Under the pieces are notes generated by a model. The model did no database searches, had not been told where the DNA came from, and worked only from the letters and a program-made list of their open reading frames with translations. Below are positions 1 to 5,362 of a stretch of 5,516 nucleotides of DNA, in pieces. This DNA comes from Planctomycetota bacterium. GTDB lineage: Bacteria > Planctomycetota > Phycisphaerae > Tepidisphaerales > Tepidisphaeraceae. The first letter of the stretch is position 1, and every line of letters begins with the position of its first letter. The stretch lies in contig JAKORQ010000220.1 of NCBI GenBank assembly GCA_029777755.1, forward strand, positions 1 to 5,516. Reading direction: 5' to 3'. The position numbers were made by a program, and so were the translations under genes.

Positions 1-1700
1 ACCAGCAGATACACCGCCTCGGTATTCCACTGCCTCTTGATGTAGGCCGATGTCTCCTGAGGCTCGATGCTGCGGAACTCGCTGGGGAAGTACTCCTCAA
101 GAAAGGTCGCATCGCTTATCCACGAGGTGCGCAACTGTACCTGCCAGTTGTCCGGCAGAAACTGCTGGTGCTCCCAGCGCAGCCGCCCGCGCATGAAGTC
201 AGGCGGATTCACATCCCGCCGGTTACCGCCCAGGTCATCCTCGCCCTCGTCATAGACGAAGTAGGAGCGCAGCTTGCCAAAGTAGCTCTCCGGCTCTCCG
301 GTGGTGTCGCTGATGGATGAGCCGCGGTAATTGGCATCGATACCGAAGGCCGGCCCGCGCTTGCTGAGATAGTCGACGTTGAAGCTCGCATCGACATCCC
401 GCGGCGGCACACGGCCCATGCTCTCAAACAGTCCCCATTCAGTTTTCGTGAAGAAGCCAAAGCTGCCGTTGGAGCCGATCTCCACGCCACGTAGCGGAAA
501 ACCACGCTCCGTGATCGTCCCGCCGACGTAGGGCAGCCACAGGACCGGTACGCCGAACAGCCTCAGTGTGTTGTGCGTGCTGGAGAAGGATGTTCTGGTG
601 CCGAACCAGTCGCCGCGATCGACCTGGCGTACATACGCCTTCTCGGCCGCGATGGAGTACGAGGGAGTCAGGAAGGAACTGGTCGTGAGCGTGGTGTTCC
701 GCACACGATACTCAGCGCGATCCGGCTCCTTGGAAAGCTGCTTGAGCGTCGAGGCGCGAACGACAATCGGCACCTGCGAGCCCGGATCGATGGTGTGCAT
801 CACCGCATTGGTCAGTACCGCCCGGTCGGTCGCCACCTCGTAAAAGGCCTCATTGGCCTCCAGTCGCGAGTCCGGCCGGCTGCCGTCTTTTGGGATGGTG
901 ACGATGCGGACATCCCCCTCGAGGTAGACTGCCTCGATAGAGTCATGGAAGCGGCTGCCCGACTCCATCTCCTCCTCGGCCGATATGTCCTTCAACGTCG
1001 TGAATACCACGCCGCGCTGGGCGCTCAGGTGCGTGAGTTGTCCTTCGCCGGTGCGTATGGTGACCTTAAGCCCCTGGTCGACTACCACCGCGATCGTCTC
1101 ATCCGGCAGGCGGATGCGGTATCCCTTTTCCACCTGAAGGTTGACCTGCGTCTGCACCGGCTCGGCCGGCGTTGTGGGGATCCTGCGGACCTGGGGCTGC
1201 TCCACGAATGGCGATGGCCGGGGCATGCGCCACTGGCCCGTCTCCGTCCGCAGCGAGAACCCGATCTGGTCGCGCAGGGCGGATGCCACATCAAATAGCT
1301 CACTGTCGCTGGCATCCTGCGTCAGGCGTTCGCGGGTGTCCATGCGGATTGAGCCGCGCACCTGTGCCGTGACGAAAAGCCGGTCTCCCGTTCGCCTGGC
1401 CGTCCCATGCTCGAGTGTGGCGTTGCCAATCAGGGCGATCTCCACGTACCGGCTGTCCGGCACGATTCCACGGGGATTACTGACCCATATCACAGCACCG
1501 TCGGCCGACATCTTCGCGCTATCCAGCTCGATCTGCACGGGAGAGGAGAAGGCGATGACATTGGTGCCGTTCTCCTGCCAGGTGGACGCGACCTCGGAAC
1601 TGATGGAGATGGTATCGCTGACCGGCGGCTGCTGGGCAGCGCACAGCCCCGGCAGGACGGCGATGGCCGACAAGAGAATTCCCTGGCGAAGTCTGTGCAA
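1..1700 (-). CDS. lptD: LPS-assembly outer-membrane protein LptD (OstA/Imp), 3' end outside window
   Basis: LptD is the outer-membrane beta-barrel that, with LptE, inserts lipopolysaccharide into the outer leaflet. The reading frame is open from 1700 to the left edge, giving about 566 residues with no stop. Residues 1-22 form a signal peptide (basic MHRLRQ, a hydrophobic stretch, then a likely signal peptidase I cut after LCA). Residues about 30-120 and 255-350 look like OstA-type beta-jellyroll segments, the second containing LEANEAFYEVATDRAVLTNA. Residues 338-356 resemble the end of the periplasmic domain, and LFGVPVLWLPYVGG (381-394) followed by FLEEYFPSEF (533-542) is typical of the LptD barrel start. 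The TTG start at 1700 is chosen because the signal peptide begins there, a GGAGGAG ribosome site lies 11 bases upstream and no in-frame ATG is near. The visible mature part has no cysteine, unlike E. coli LptD. Family sure; symbol by homology. Confidence 0.88.
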   Translation of the reverse strand, partial: MHRLRQGILLSAIAVLPGLCAAQQPPVSDTISISSEVASTWQENGTNVIAFSSPVQIELDSAKMSADGAVIWVSNPRGIVPDSRYVEIALIGNATLEHGTARRTGDRLFVTAQVRGSIRMDTRERLTQDASDSELFDVASALRDQIGFSLRTETGQWRMPRPSPFVEQPQVRRIPTTPAEPVQTQVNLQVEKGYRIRLPDETIAVVVDQGLKVTIRTGEGQLTHLSAQRGVVFTTLKDISAEEEMESGSRFHDSIEAVYLEGDVRIVTIPKDGSRPDSRLEANEAFYEVATDRAVLTNAVMHTIDPGSQVPIVVRASTLKQLSKEPDRAEYRVRNTTLTTSSFLTPSYSIAAEKAYVRQVDRGDWFGTRTSFSSTHNTLRLFGVPVLWLPYVGGTITERGFPLRGVEIGSNGSFGFFTKTEWGLFESMGRVPPRDVDASFNVDYLSKRGPAFGIDANYRGSSISDTTGEPESYFGKLRSYFVYDEGEDDLGGNRRDVNPPDFMRGRLRWEHQQFLPDNWQVQLRTSWISDATFLEEYFPSEFRSIEPQETSAYIKRQWNTEAVYLL

Positions 1701-1711
1701 GACGCGTTGAT

Positions 1712-1719
1712 CTCCTCCC
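1712..1719 (-). promoter_or_regulatory. Ribosome binding site of lptD, decides the TTG start
   Basis: On the minus strand GGGGAGGAG lies about 11 bases before the TTG at 1700. It is a near-perfect Shine-Dalgarno sequence, and together with the signal peptide that starts at the TTG it fixes the lptD start. Another in-frame TTG further upstream (1724) would lie in front of this site and is less likely. Confidence 0.65.
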
Positions 1720-1747
1720 CGCAAACGCTTACAGCGGGCTGATCGAG

Positions 1748-1776
1748 AATATAGTGGCTGCAGGCATCTGCGTAAA
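1748..1776 (-). promoter_or_regulatory. Probable sigma70-type promoter of lptD
   Basis: Read on the minus strand, TTTACG (1771-1776, four of six matches to TTGACA) is followed after 17 bases by TATATT (1748-1753, five of six matches to TATAAT). Transcription would begin near 1741, giving a leader of about 40 bases that contains the GGAGGAG ribosome site. It lies downstream of the ilvC terminator, so lptD is probably transcribed separately from ilvC. Seen by eye only. Confidence 0.45.
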
Positions 1777-1818
1777 CGTCCGGTTTGCCGTCGTGCGATC
1801 GCCAAAGGGAAAGAGAAT

Positions 1819-1845
1819 CCGCCCGACGGTTTGGCCGCCGGGCGG
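1819..1845 (-). terminator. Intrinsic terminator of ilvC
   Basis: CCGCCCG (1819-1825) pairs with CGGGCGG (1839-1845). The stem continues inward past one A/C mismatch with CGG (1827-1829) pairing CCG (1835-1837), leaving a five-base loop. On the minus strand the hairpin starts about 30 bases after the ilvC stop and is followed by a pyrimidine-rich stretch (ATTCTCTTTCCCTTT) rather than a pure T run. It fits a rho-independent terminator for ilvC. On the plus strand it is followed by only a short TCTTTG and has no gene to serve. Confidence 0.7.
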
Positions 1846-1874
1846 TCTTTGTCATCACGTTATCTGGCGGATGA

Positions 1875-2894
1875 TTACTTCTTCGGGGGCTCCTTGGCGT
1901 TCAGCCAGGTCATCATCTTGCGCAGCTTCTTGCCGGTGACTTCCAGCGGGTGCTTGCGGTCCTGCTCGTAGAGCTTCTTGAAGTTCTCCATGCCGCTCTC
2001 GTACTCCTTGCGGAACTCCTTGGCGAACTTGCCAGTCTGGATTTCCTTCAGGATCTTCTTCATCTCCTTCTTGCTCTTGTCGGTGATGACGCGCGGGCCG
2101 CGGGTCAGGTCGCCGTACTCGGCCGTGTTGGAGATGGAGTAGCGCATGTAGTCCAGGCCGCCCTGGAAGATAAGGTCGGTGATCAGCTTCATCTCATGGC
2201 AGCACTCAAAGTATGCCATTTCCGGGGGATAGCCGGCCTCGATCAGCGTCTCGAACCCGGCCTTGATCAGTGCCGACAGGCCGCCGCACAGCACAGCCTG
2301 CTCGCCGAACAGGTCGGTCTCGCACTCATCCTTGAAGGTGGTGACGATGACGCCCGAGCGGGCGCCACCGATGCCGCGGGCCCAGGCCAGCGCGATCTTC
2401 TTGGCGCTCCTGGTGGCATCCTGGTGCACCGCCACGAGGCAGGGGACGCCGCCACCCTTCTCATACTCCGAGCGAACCAGGTGCCCCGGCCCCTTGGGCG
2501 CCACCATGATCACGTTCACATCCTTGGGAGGAACGATGGTCTTGAAGTGGATGTTGAAGCCGTGGGTGAAGCCCAGCGTCTGGCCCTTGCGGAGGTTGGG
2601 GGCGATCGAGCGGTTGTAAACTTCCGGCTGGATCTCGTCAGGCAGGGTGATGATGATCAGATCCGCCTGCTTTACCGCCTCCTCGACGCTCACCGGCTTG
2701 AAGCCCGCTTCCTTGGCGAGGCGATAGTTCGCGCCACCCTCGCGCTGGGCGACGATCACCTTCACGCCTGAGTCACGCAGGTTCTGGGCGTGGGCGTGGC
2801 CCTGCGAGCCGAATCCAAGCACTGCGACGGTTTTGCCCTTCAGGGCATCGAGAGGAGCATCCTTCTCGTAAAGCATCTTGACGGAACGTGCCAT
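1875..2894 (-). CDS. ilvC: Ketol-acid reductoisomerase (class I, short form)
   Basis: IlvC is cytoplasmic and converts acetolactate or acetohydroxybutyrate, with Mg2+ and NAD(P)H, to the dihydroxy acids leading to valine, leucine and isoleucine. The 339-residue length matches short class I enzymes. The Rossmann motif GFGSQG is at 27-32. Metal and substrate residues are in place: D194 and E198 (in DLFGE), E230 and E234 (in FECCHE), S255 (in SNTAEYG) and H138 (in GPGHLVR). The cofactor loop reads AQREGGAN (49-56): it keeps R51 but has Gly and Asn where many NADPH enzymes carry serines. Translation is placed at the second ATG (2894) because GGAGAAG lies just before it; the upstream ATG at 2906 (adding MEKN) has no ribosome site and its own codons make up that site. 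A terminator follows, and the gene diverges from the IlvY-like regulator. No ilvB or ilvN is in the window. Confidence 0.96.
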   Translation of the reverse strand: MARSVKMLYEKDAPLDALKGKTVAVLGFGSQGHAHAQNLRDSGVKVIVAQREGGANYRLAKEAGFKPVSVEEAVKQADLIIITLPDEIQPEVYNRSIAPNLRKGQTLGFTHGFNIHFKTIVPPKDVNVIMVAPKGPGHLVRSEYEKGGGVPCLVAVHQDATRSAKKIALAWARGIGGARSGVIVTTFKDECETDLFGEQAVLCGGLSALIKAGFETLIEAGYPPEMAYFECCHEMKLITDLIFQGGLDYMRYSISNTAEYGDLTRGPRVITDKSKKEMKKILKEIQTGKFAKEFRKEYESGMENFKKLYEQDRKHPLEVTGKKLRKMMTWLNAKEPPKK

Positions 2895-2896
2895 GT

Positions 2897-2905
2897 TCTT
2901 CTCCA
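2897..2905 (-). promoter_or_regulatory. Ribosome binding site that sets the ilvC start at 2894
   Basis: On the minus strand the sequence reads ATGGAGAAGAACATGGCA. GGAG lies about 6 bases before the second ATG, a normal Shine-Dalgarno spacing, while nothing similar precedes the first ATG. This supports a protein starting MARSVKML, which also matches the usual class I N-terminus. Confidence 0.75.
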
Positions 2906-2959
2906 TTTGCGGGCTTCGCCAAAGGGGTGTTCCGCGGCCGAGCCCAATACCGCGGCCAT

Positions 2960-2988
2960 TTCACATGCTTCTGAGCGTATCCAGTCAA
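2960..2988 (-). promoter_or_regulatory. Probable ilvC promoter, strong -35 and weak -10
   Basis: On the minus strand TTGACT (2983-2988, five of six consensus matches) is followed after 17 bases by TGTGAA (2960-2965), a poor -10 box. Transcription would start near 2953, about 60 bases before the ilvC ATG. A good -35 with a poor -10 is what an activator-dependent promoter tends to look like, and the operator-like palindromes lie just upstream. The assignment rests on visual matching. Confidence 0.4.
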
Positions 2989-3002
2989 AGGCGCAAATTC
3001 CA

Positions 3003-3050
3003 GTTGCATGCATTGACATCATCACATCGATGCGTTGCATTTTGTGCAAC
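3003..3050. promoter_or_regulatory. Tandem IlvY-type operators in the ilvY-ilvC control region
   Basis: A perfect 6-bp inverted repeat, GTTGCA (3034-3039) and TGCAAC (3045-3050) with a five-base spacer, ends exactly at the ilvY ATG and fits the LysR-family T-N11-A pattern. A second GTTGCA at 3003-3008 starts a degenerate copy (GTTGCATGCATTGACAT) that includes the 8-base palindrome TGCATGCA (3005-3012). The two copies are 31 bases apart, about three helical turns, so bound proteins would sit on the same DNA face. In E. coli, IlvY binds two tandem operators between ilvY and ilvC. That these are the binding sites here is inference from position and symmetry. Confidence 0.6.
3013..3041 (+). promoter_or_regulatory. 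Probable ilvY promoter giving a leaderless transcript
   Basis: TTGACA (3013-3018) is a perfect -35 box. With a 17-base spacer the -10 would be TGCATT (3036-3041), a weak match. The expected transcription start is then about 3048, within three bases of the ATG at 3051, so the mRNA would be leaderless or nearly so. The absence of any Shine-Dalgarno sequence before this ATG agrees. The -10 box overlaps the operator palindrome, which would allow IlvY to repress its own gene. Confidence 0.4.
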
Positions 3051-3938
3051 ATGGATATTCGCTCGCTGGAACTGTTCCTCGATCTGTCGCGCACGCTGCG
3101 CTTTCGCGAGACCAGCAGACGTTGCCACCTTACTCCCTCCGCCCTCACGCGAGCCATCGCGCGCCTGGAGGAGGAAGTCGGGGCCGCGCTGTTCACCAGG
3201 GACCAGAGAAGCGTCAGGCTGACTCCTGATGGTGTGCGCTTCCGCGAGTATGCCCAGAGGGCCCTGGAGGAGTGGAAGGCCTTCATGGCCGACCTGCGGC
3301 AGGAATCACCCCTTCGCGGCGAGATCACGCTCTATTGTTCCGTCACCGCCAGCTACTGCGTGCTGCCGCGGCTTTTATGGTCCTTCCGCCAGCGTTACCC
3401 GGAAGTTTCCGTGACTCTGCGCACCGGCGACGCTGAGCATGGGATCGTGCGCGTCTCGGATGGCTCGGCCGACGCAGCGCTGGTGCCAGTCCCCGAGCGC
3501 GTGCCGGCCGCGCTGGATCTCATCCCTCTGCAGAAGACACCCCTGATGCTCATCGGCCCGGTCCGCCGCTGCCCGCTCCAGGAAGAACTGGCCGCCGGCA
3601 GGCCATGGACGCAGCTTCCGCTGATCCTCCCCGAATCCGGCCCGGCACACGATGCCATAAAGGCCTGGTTCCGCTCCCGGAAGATCAAGCCGAACATCCT
3701 TGCCTATGTCTCAGGCAACGAGGCAATCCTCAGCATGACCAGCCTTGGACTGGGCCTTGGCTTCGTCCCGCGACTGGTGGCCGAACACGCCCCCAAGTCC
3801 ATCCACGTGCGCTACCTGGACGACGGCCCGGAACTAAAGCCCTACATCATCGCCCTGTGCACGAGAAGACAATCCAAAAACCCGGCCGTCCCCGCCTTGC
3901 GCGAAGTGGCAAGCGAATCAAGTGAACCTGAGGAGTAA
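3051..3938 (+). CDS. ilvY: LysR-family transcriptional regulator, IlvY-like
   Basis: The 295-residue product has the LysR-type winged helix-turn-helix at about 1-60 (recognition region around 18-37, wing ending LFTRDQRSVRLTPDG) and an effector domain from about 88 to 290. It follows E. coli IlvY closely: the opening MDIRSLELFLDLS, GEITLYCSVTASY (90-102), RTGDAEHGI (124-132), GPAHDAIKAWFRSRKI (197-212), GNEAILSMTSLGLGLGFVP (222-240) and the CTRRQSKNP tail. E. coli IlvY activates ilvC when bound to acetolactate or acetohydroxybutyrate and represses itself; the same divergent arrangement supports that role here. The ATG at 3051 matches the family N-terminus and abuts an operator-like palindrome. 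In-frame starts at 3030 and 2790 exist but would add residues foreign to the family. No ribosome site is visible, consistent with a leaderless message. The acidic tail SESSEPEE is not family-specific. Exact ligand is inferred. Confidence 0.88.
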   Translation: MDIRSLELFLDLSRTLRFRETSRRCHLTPSALTRAIARLEEEVGAALFTRDQRSVRLTPDGVRFREYAQRALEEWKAFMADLRQESPLRGEITLYCSVTASYCVLPRLLWSFRQRYPEVSVTLRTGDAEHGIVRVSDGSADAALVPVPERVPAALDLIPLQKTPLMLIGPVRRCPLQEELAAGRPWTQLPLILPESGPAHDAIKAWFRSRKIKPNILAYVSGNEAILSMTSLGLGLGFVPRLVAEHAPKSIHVRYLDDGPELKPYIIALCTRRQSKNPAVPALREVASESSEPEE

Positions 3939-3947
3939 CTGTTGAAC

Positions 3948-3980
3948 TGAATCACTGAGGCACGGAGACACAGAGAGGAT
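3948..3980. repeat. Dispersed-repeat-like motif rich in GAGACACAGAG
   Basis: Just after the ilvY stop lies TGAATCACTGAGGCACGG, followed by AGACACAGAGAGGAT. Sequences of this style (CACGGAGACACAGAGA) recur as dispersed intergenic repeats in many GC-rich environmental bacteria, as I recall. A near copy of its first ten bases, TGAATCAGTG, occurs at 4084-4093, 136 bases on. It may be the outer part of the element at 3986-4108 or an independent repeat. Confidence 0.45.
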
Positions 3981-3985
3981 ATAAG

Positions 3986-4108
3986 GGAACCACAGATGCA
4001 TCCGCGGTTGATGGAATGCAGTTCAGCGGATGCCGCGCGGTGTATGGCAGCGCATGAAAGAGCAGCCAAGAAGGCACGCTCTGTGAATCAGTGTCCATCT
4101 GTGGTTCC
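3986..4108. mobile_element. REP/MITE-like element with perfect 13-bp terminal inverted repeats
   Basis: GGAACCACAGATG (3986-3998) is exactly inverted as CATCTGTGGTTCC (4096-4108), bounding 123 bases between the converging ilvY and mnmA genes. Inside are two more inverted repeats: GCATCCGC (3998-4005) with GCGGATGC (4026-4033), and a small hairpin AGAGC/GCTCT (4059-4063 with 4078-4082) continued by GCC/GGC around an AAGAA loop (4065-4075). No open reading frame fits, so any movement would need a transposase in trans, for example a REP-associated (RAYT) one. I see no clear target-site duplication. The structure might also act as a transcription stop for both neighbours. The repeats are seen directly; calling it mobile is inference. 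Confidence 0.5.
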
Positions 4109-4134
4109 AACAAGATGAACCGCCCACGCGGGGA

Positions 4135-5244
4135 TCACATCACCTTCTGTATCCACCCGCCGCAGAGGAGGTTGTCTCCATCGTAAGCCACGGCCGCCTG
4201 GCCTGGGGTGATGGCTGATATCGGCTCGTCGAAGGTGACATGCAGCTTGCCGTCGGTGATGCGCATGGTGGCCGGCTGCGGTTGCTGGTTGTAGCGCACC
4301 TTAACCTGGCAGCGGATGTCCGTGTCAGGCACGACCGATGGATGCGTGATGTTTACCTGGTCGGCGATCAGCGTTCTTCGCATCAGGTCGGACTTTGTTC
4401 CCAGCGTCACCTGGTTGGTGGCCGGGTCTATATCCGTGACGTATGTCCTGGCGCCCAGCGCGATGCGCAACCCCTTGCGCTGTCCGATAGTGAAGTTCTG
4501 GTAACCCGGGTGCTTCCCCAGTGGCCTGCCGGTTGGATCGACAAACTCTCCCGGCCGGACCGTCTCCGGTGAGCGACGTCTGACCAGTGCCGCATAGTCC
4601 CCATCCGGCACAAAACATATTTCCTGCGAGTCGGGCTTGTTGAATGTCGGGAGATTCAGTTCCTCCGCTATCGCCCGTACCTGCGGCTTCTCCAGCTCAC
4701 CGATGGGAAACAGCGTATGCTGCAGGTGCTCGGCCGCTATGCCGAACAGCACATAGCTCTGGTCCTTGCGCACGTCGATTCCCCGGCGAAGCACGCGCTT
4801 GCCCGTGGCCTGGTCGATGCCAATGCGGGCGTAATGCCCCGACGCCACGTAATCCGCGCCTACCGCTTTCGCATAGCTGCTCAGCTTGCCAAACTTCAGC
4901 CAGTCATTGCAGCGAACGCAGGGGTTGGGGGTTCGCCCGGCGTTGTACTCCGAGACGAAGTAGTCGATTACCCGGCCAAAGTCCTCTTGGAAGTTCGCCA
5001 CATAGAAGGGGATTCCCAGCAACCCAGCCACCTTGCGGGCGTCATCTGCATCACGCACGGAGCAGCAGCCGCGATGGCCACGCGGATCGCAGGTGTCGGC
5101 CGACTCCACCCCCGGCGGCGTGCCCAGGCGCATGAATACGCCCATCACCTCGTATCCCTCGCGCAGCAGCAGGGCGGCCGCCACGGAGGAATCCACCCCG
5201 CCGGACATCGCAACCACCACTTTTCCTTTGCGCCTCTGGGACAT
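4135..5244 (-). CDS. mnmA: tRNA-specific 2-thiouridylase MnmA
   Basis: MnmA thiolates the wobble uridine U34 of tRNA-Lys, -Glu and -Gln in the cytoplasm, activating the base with ATP and receiving sulfur from a cysteine desulfurase relay. The 369-residue length is normal. The PP-loop SGGVDSS is at 14-20. NPCVRCN (107-113) holds C109 and C112, GHYAR is at 136-140 and DSQEICF (205-211) holds C210; these match E. coli C102, C105 and C199, proposed as catalytic or Fe-S ligands. YQNFTIGQRKGL (248-259) is a family signature, and the C-terminal beta-barrel ends with CGGWI (361-365). A segment at 43-61 contains C52, C60 and C61, of a type found in a subgroup of bacterial MnmA. The start ATG at 5244 leaves only a normal short lead to the PP-loop; its ribosome site is weak (GAG about 5 bases ahead). 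It converges with ilvY and diverges from the phosphorylase gene. Confidence 0.96.
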   Translation of the reverse strand: MSQRRKGKVVVAMSGGVDSSVAAALLLREGYEVMGVFMRLGTPPGVESADTCDPRGHRGCCSVRDADDARKVAGLLGIPFYVANFQEDFGRVIDYFVSEYNAGRTPNPCVRCNDWLKFGKLSSYAKAVGADYVASGHYARIGIDQATGKRVLRRGIDVRKDQSYVLFGIAAEHLQHTLFPIGELEKPQVRAIAEELNLPTFNKPDSQEICFVPDGDYAALVRRRSPETVRPGEFVDPTGRPLGKHPGYQNFTIGQRKGLRIALGARTYVTDIDPATNQVTLGTKSDLMRRTLIADQVNITHPSVVPDTDIRCQVKVRYNQQPQPATMRITDGKLHVTFDEPISAITPGQAAVAYDGDNLLCGGWIQKVM

Positions 5245-5253
5245 TGCTCGCAG

Positions 5254-5284
5254 ATAGTACGCCGATCACGCCCGATGGTGCAAA
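5254..5284 (-). promoter_or_regulatory. Possible mnmA promoter
   Basis: On the minus strand TACTAT (5254-5259, four of six -10 matches) lies 19 bases after TTTGCA (5279-5284, four of six -35 matches). The start of transcription would fall almost at the mnmA ATG, implying a very short or absent leader, which agrees with the weak ribosome site. The long spacer makes this a tentative call. Confidence 0.25.
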
Positions 5285-5347
5285 GCCGACCCTTGTTTCC
5301 AGGACCTCGTCATGCGAGATTACCGCCGGACTAGTGGAGTTTTCTGG

Positions 5348-5353
5348 AAAGGA
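5348..5353 (+). promoter_or_regulatory. Ribosome binding site of the GH94-like gene
   Basis: AAAGGA lies 9 bases before the ATG at 5363, a standard Shine-Dalgarno arrangement. It partly overlaps CTGGAAA (5344-5350), which is the exact inverse of TTTCCAG at 5296-5302, so a 7-bp stem with a long loop could form in the leader. No clear promoter for this gene could be picked out. Confidence 0.6.
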
Positions 5354-5362
5354 ATGTAAGCA

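Noticed and set aside
573..1298. Long plus-strand open frame (241 codons) opposite lptD
   Set aside because: It is antisense to a continuous minus-strand frame with clear LptD motifs and signal peptide; its product shows no recognisable domain. GC-rich coding DNA often leaves the opposite strand open.
1639..1660. Lipoprotein signal (PGLC) at the LptD N-terminus
   Set aside because: The residue before Cys is Leu rather than Gly/Ala/Ser, so it is not a lipobox; LCA followed by AQ fits signal peptidase I, as expected for LptD.
1490..1858. 122-codon minus-strand frame covering the lptD start and leader
   Set aside because: It is out of frame with lptD, overlaps the ilvC terminator and has no family resemblance.
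1950..2771. 273-codon plus-strand open frame
   Set aside because: It lies wholly antisense to ilvC, which has all catalytic residues; the product is a low-complexity Leu/Ala/Asp/His-rich shadow.
2790..3050. N-terminal extension of the IlvY-like protein by 87 residues
   Set aside because: The extension runs antisense into ilvC and the control region, while the family starts at the MDIRSLELF position (3051).
4120..4131. CCGC/GCGG hairpin immediately after the mnmA stop as its terminator
   Set aside because: The stem is only 4 bp and no proper T run follows on the minus strand; the inverted-repeat element beyond is a better candidate.
4717..5334. 205-codon plus-strand frame opposite mnmA
   Set aside because: It is a shadow of the well-conserved mnmA coding sequence, with no domain signature.
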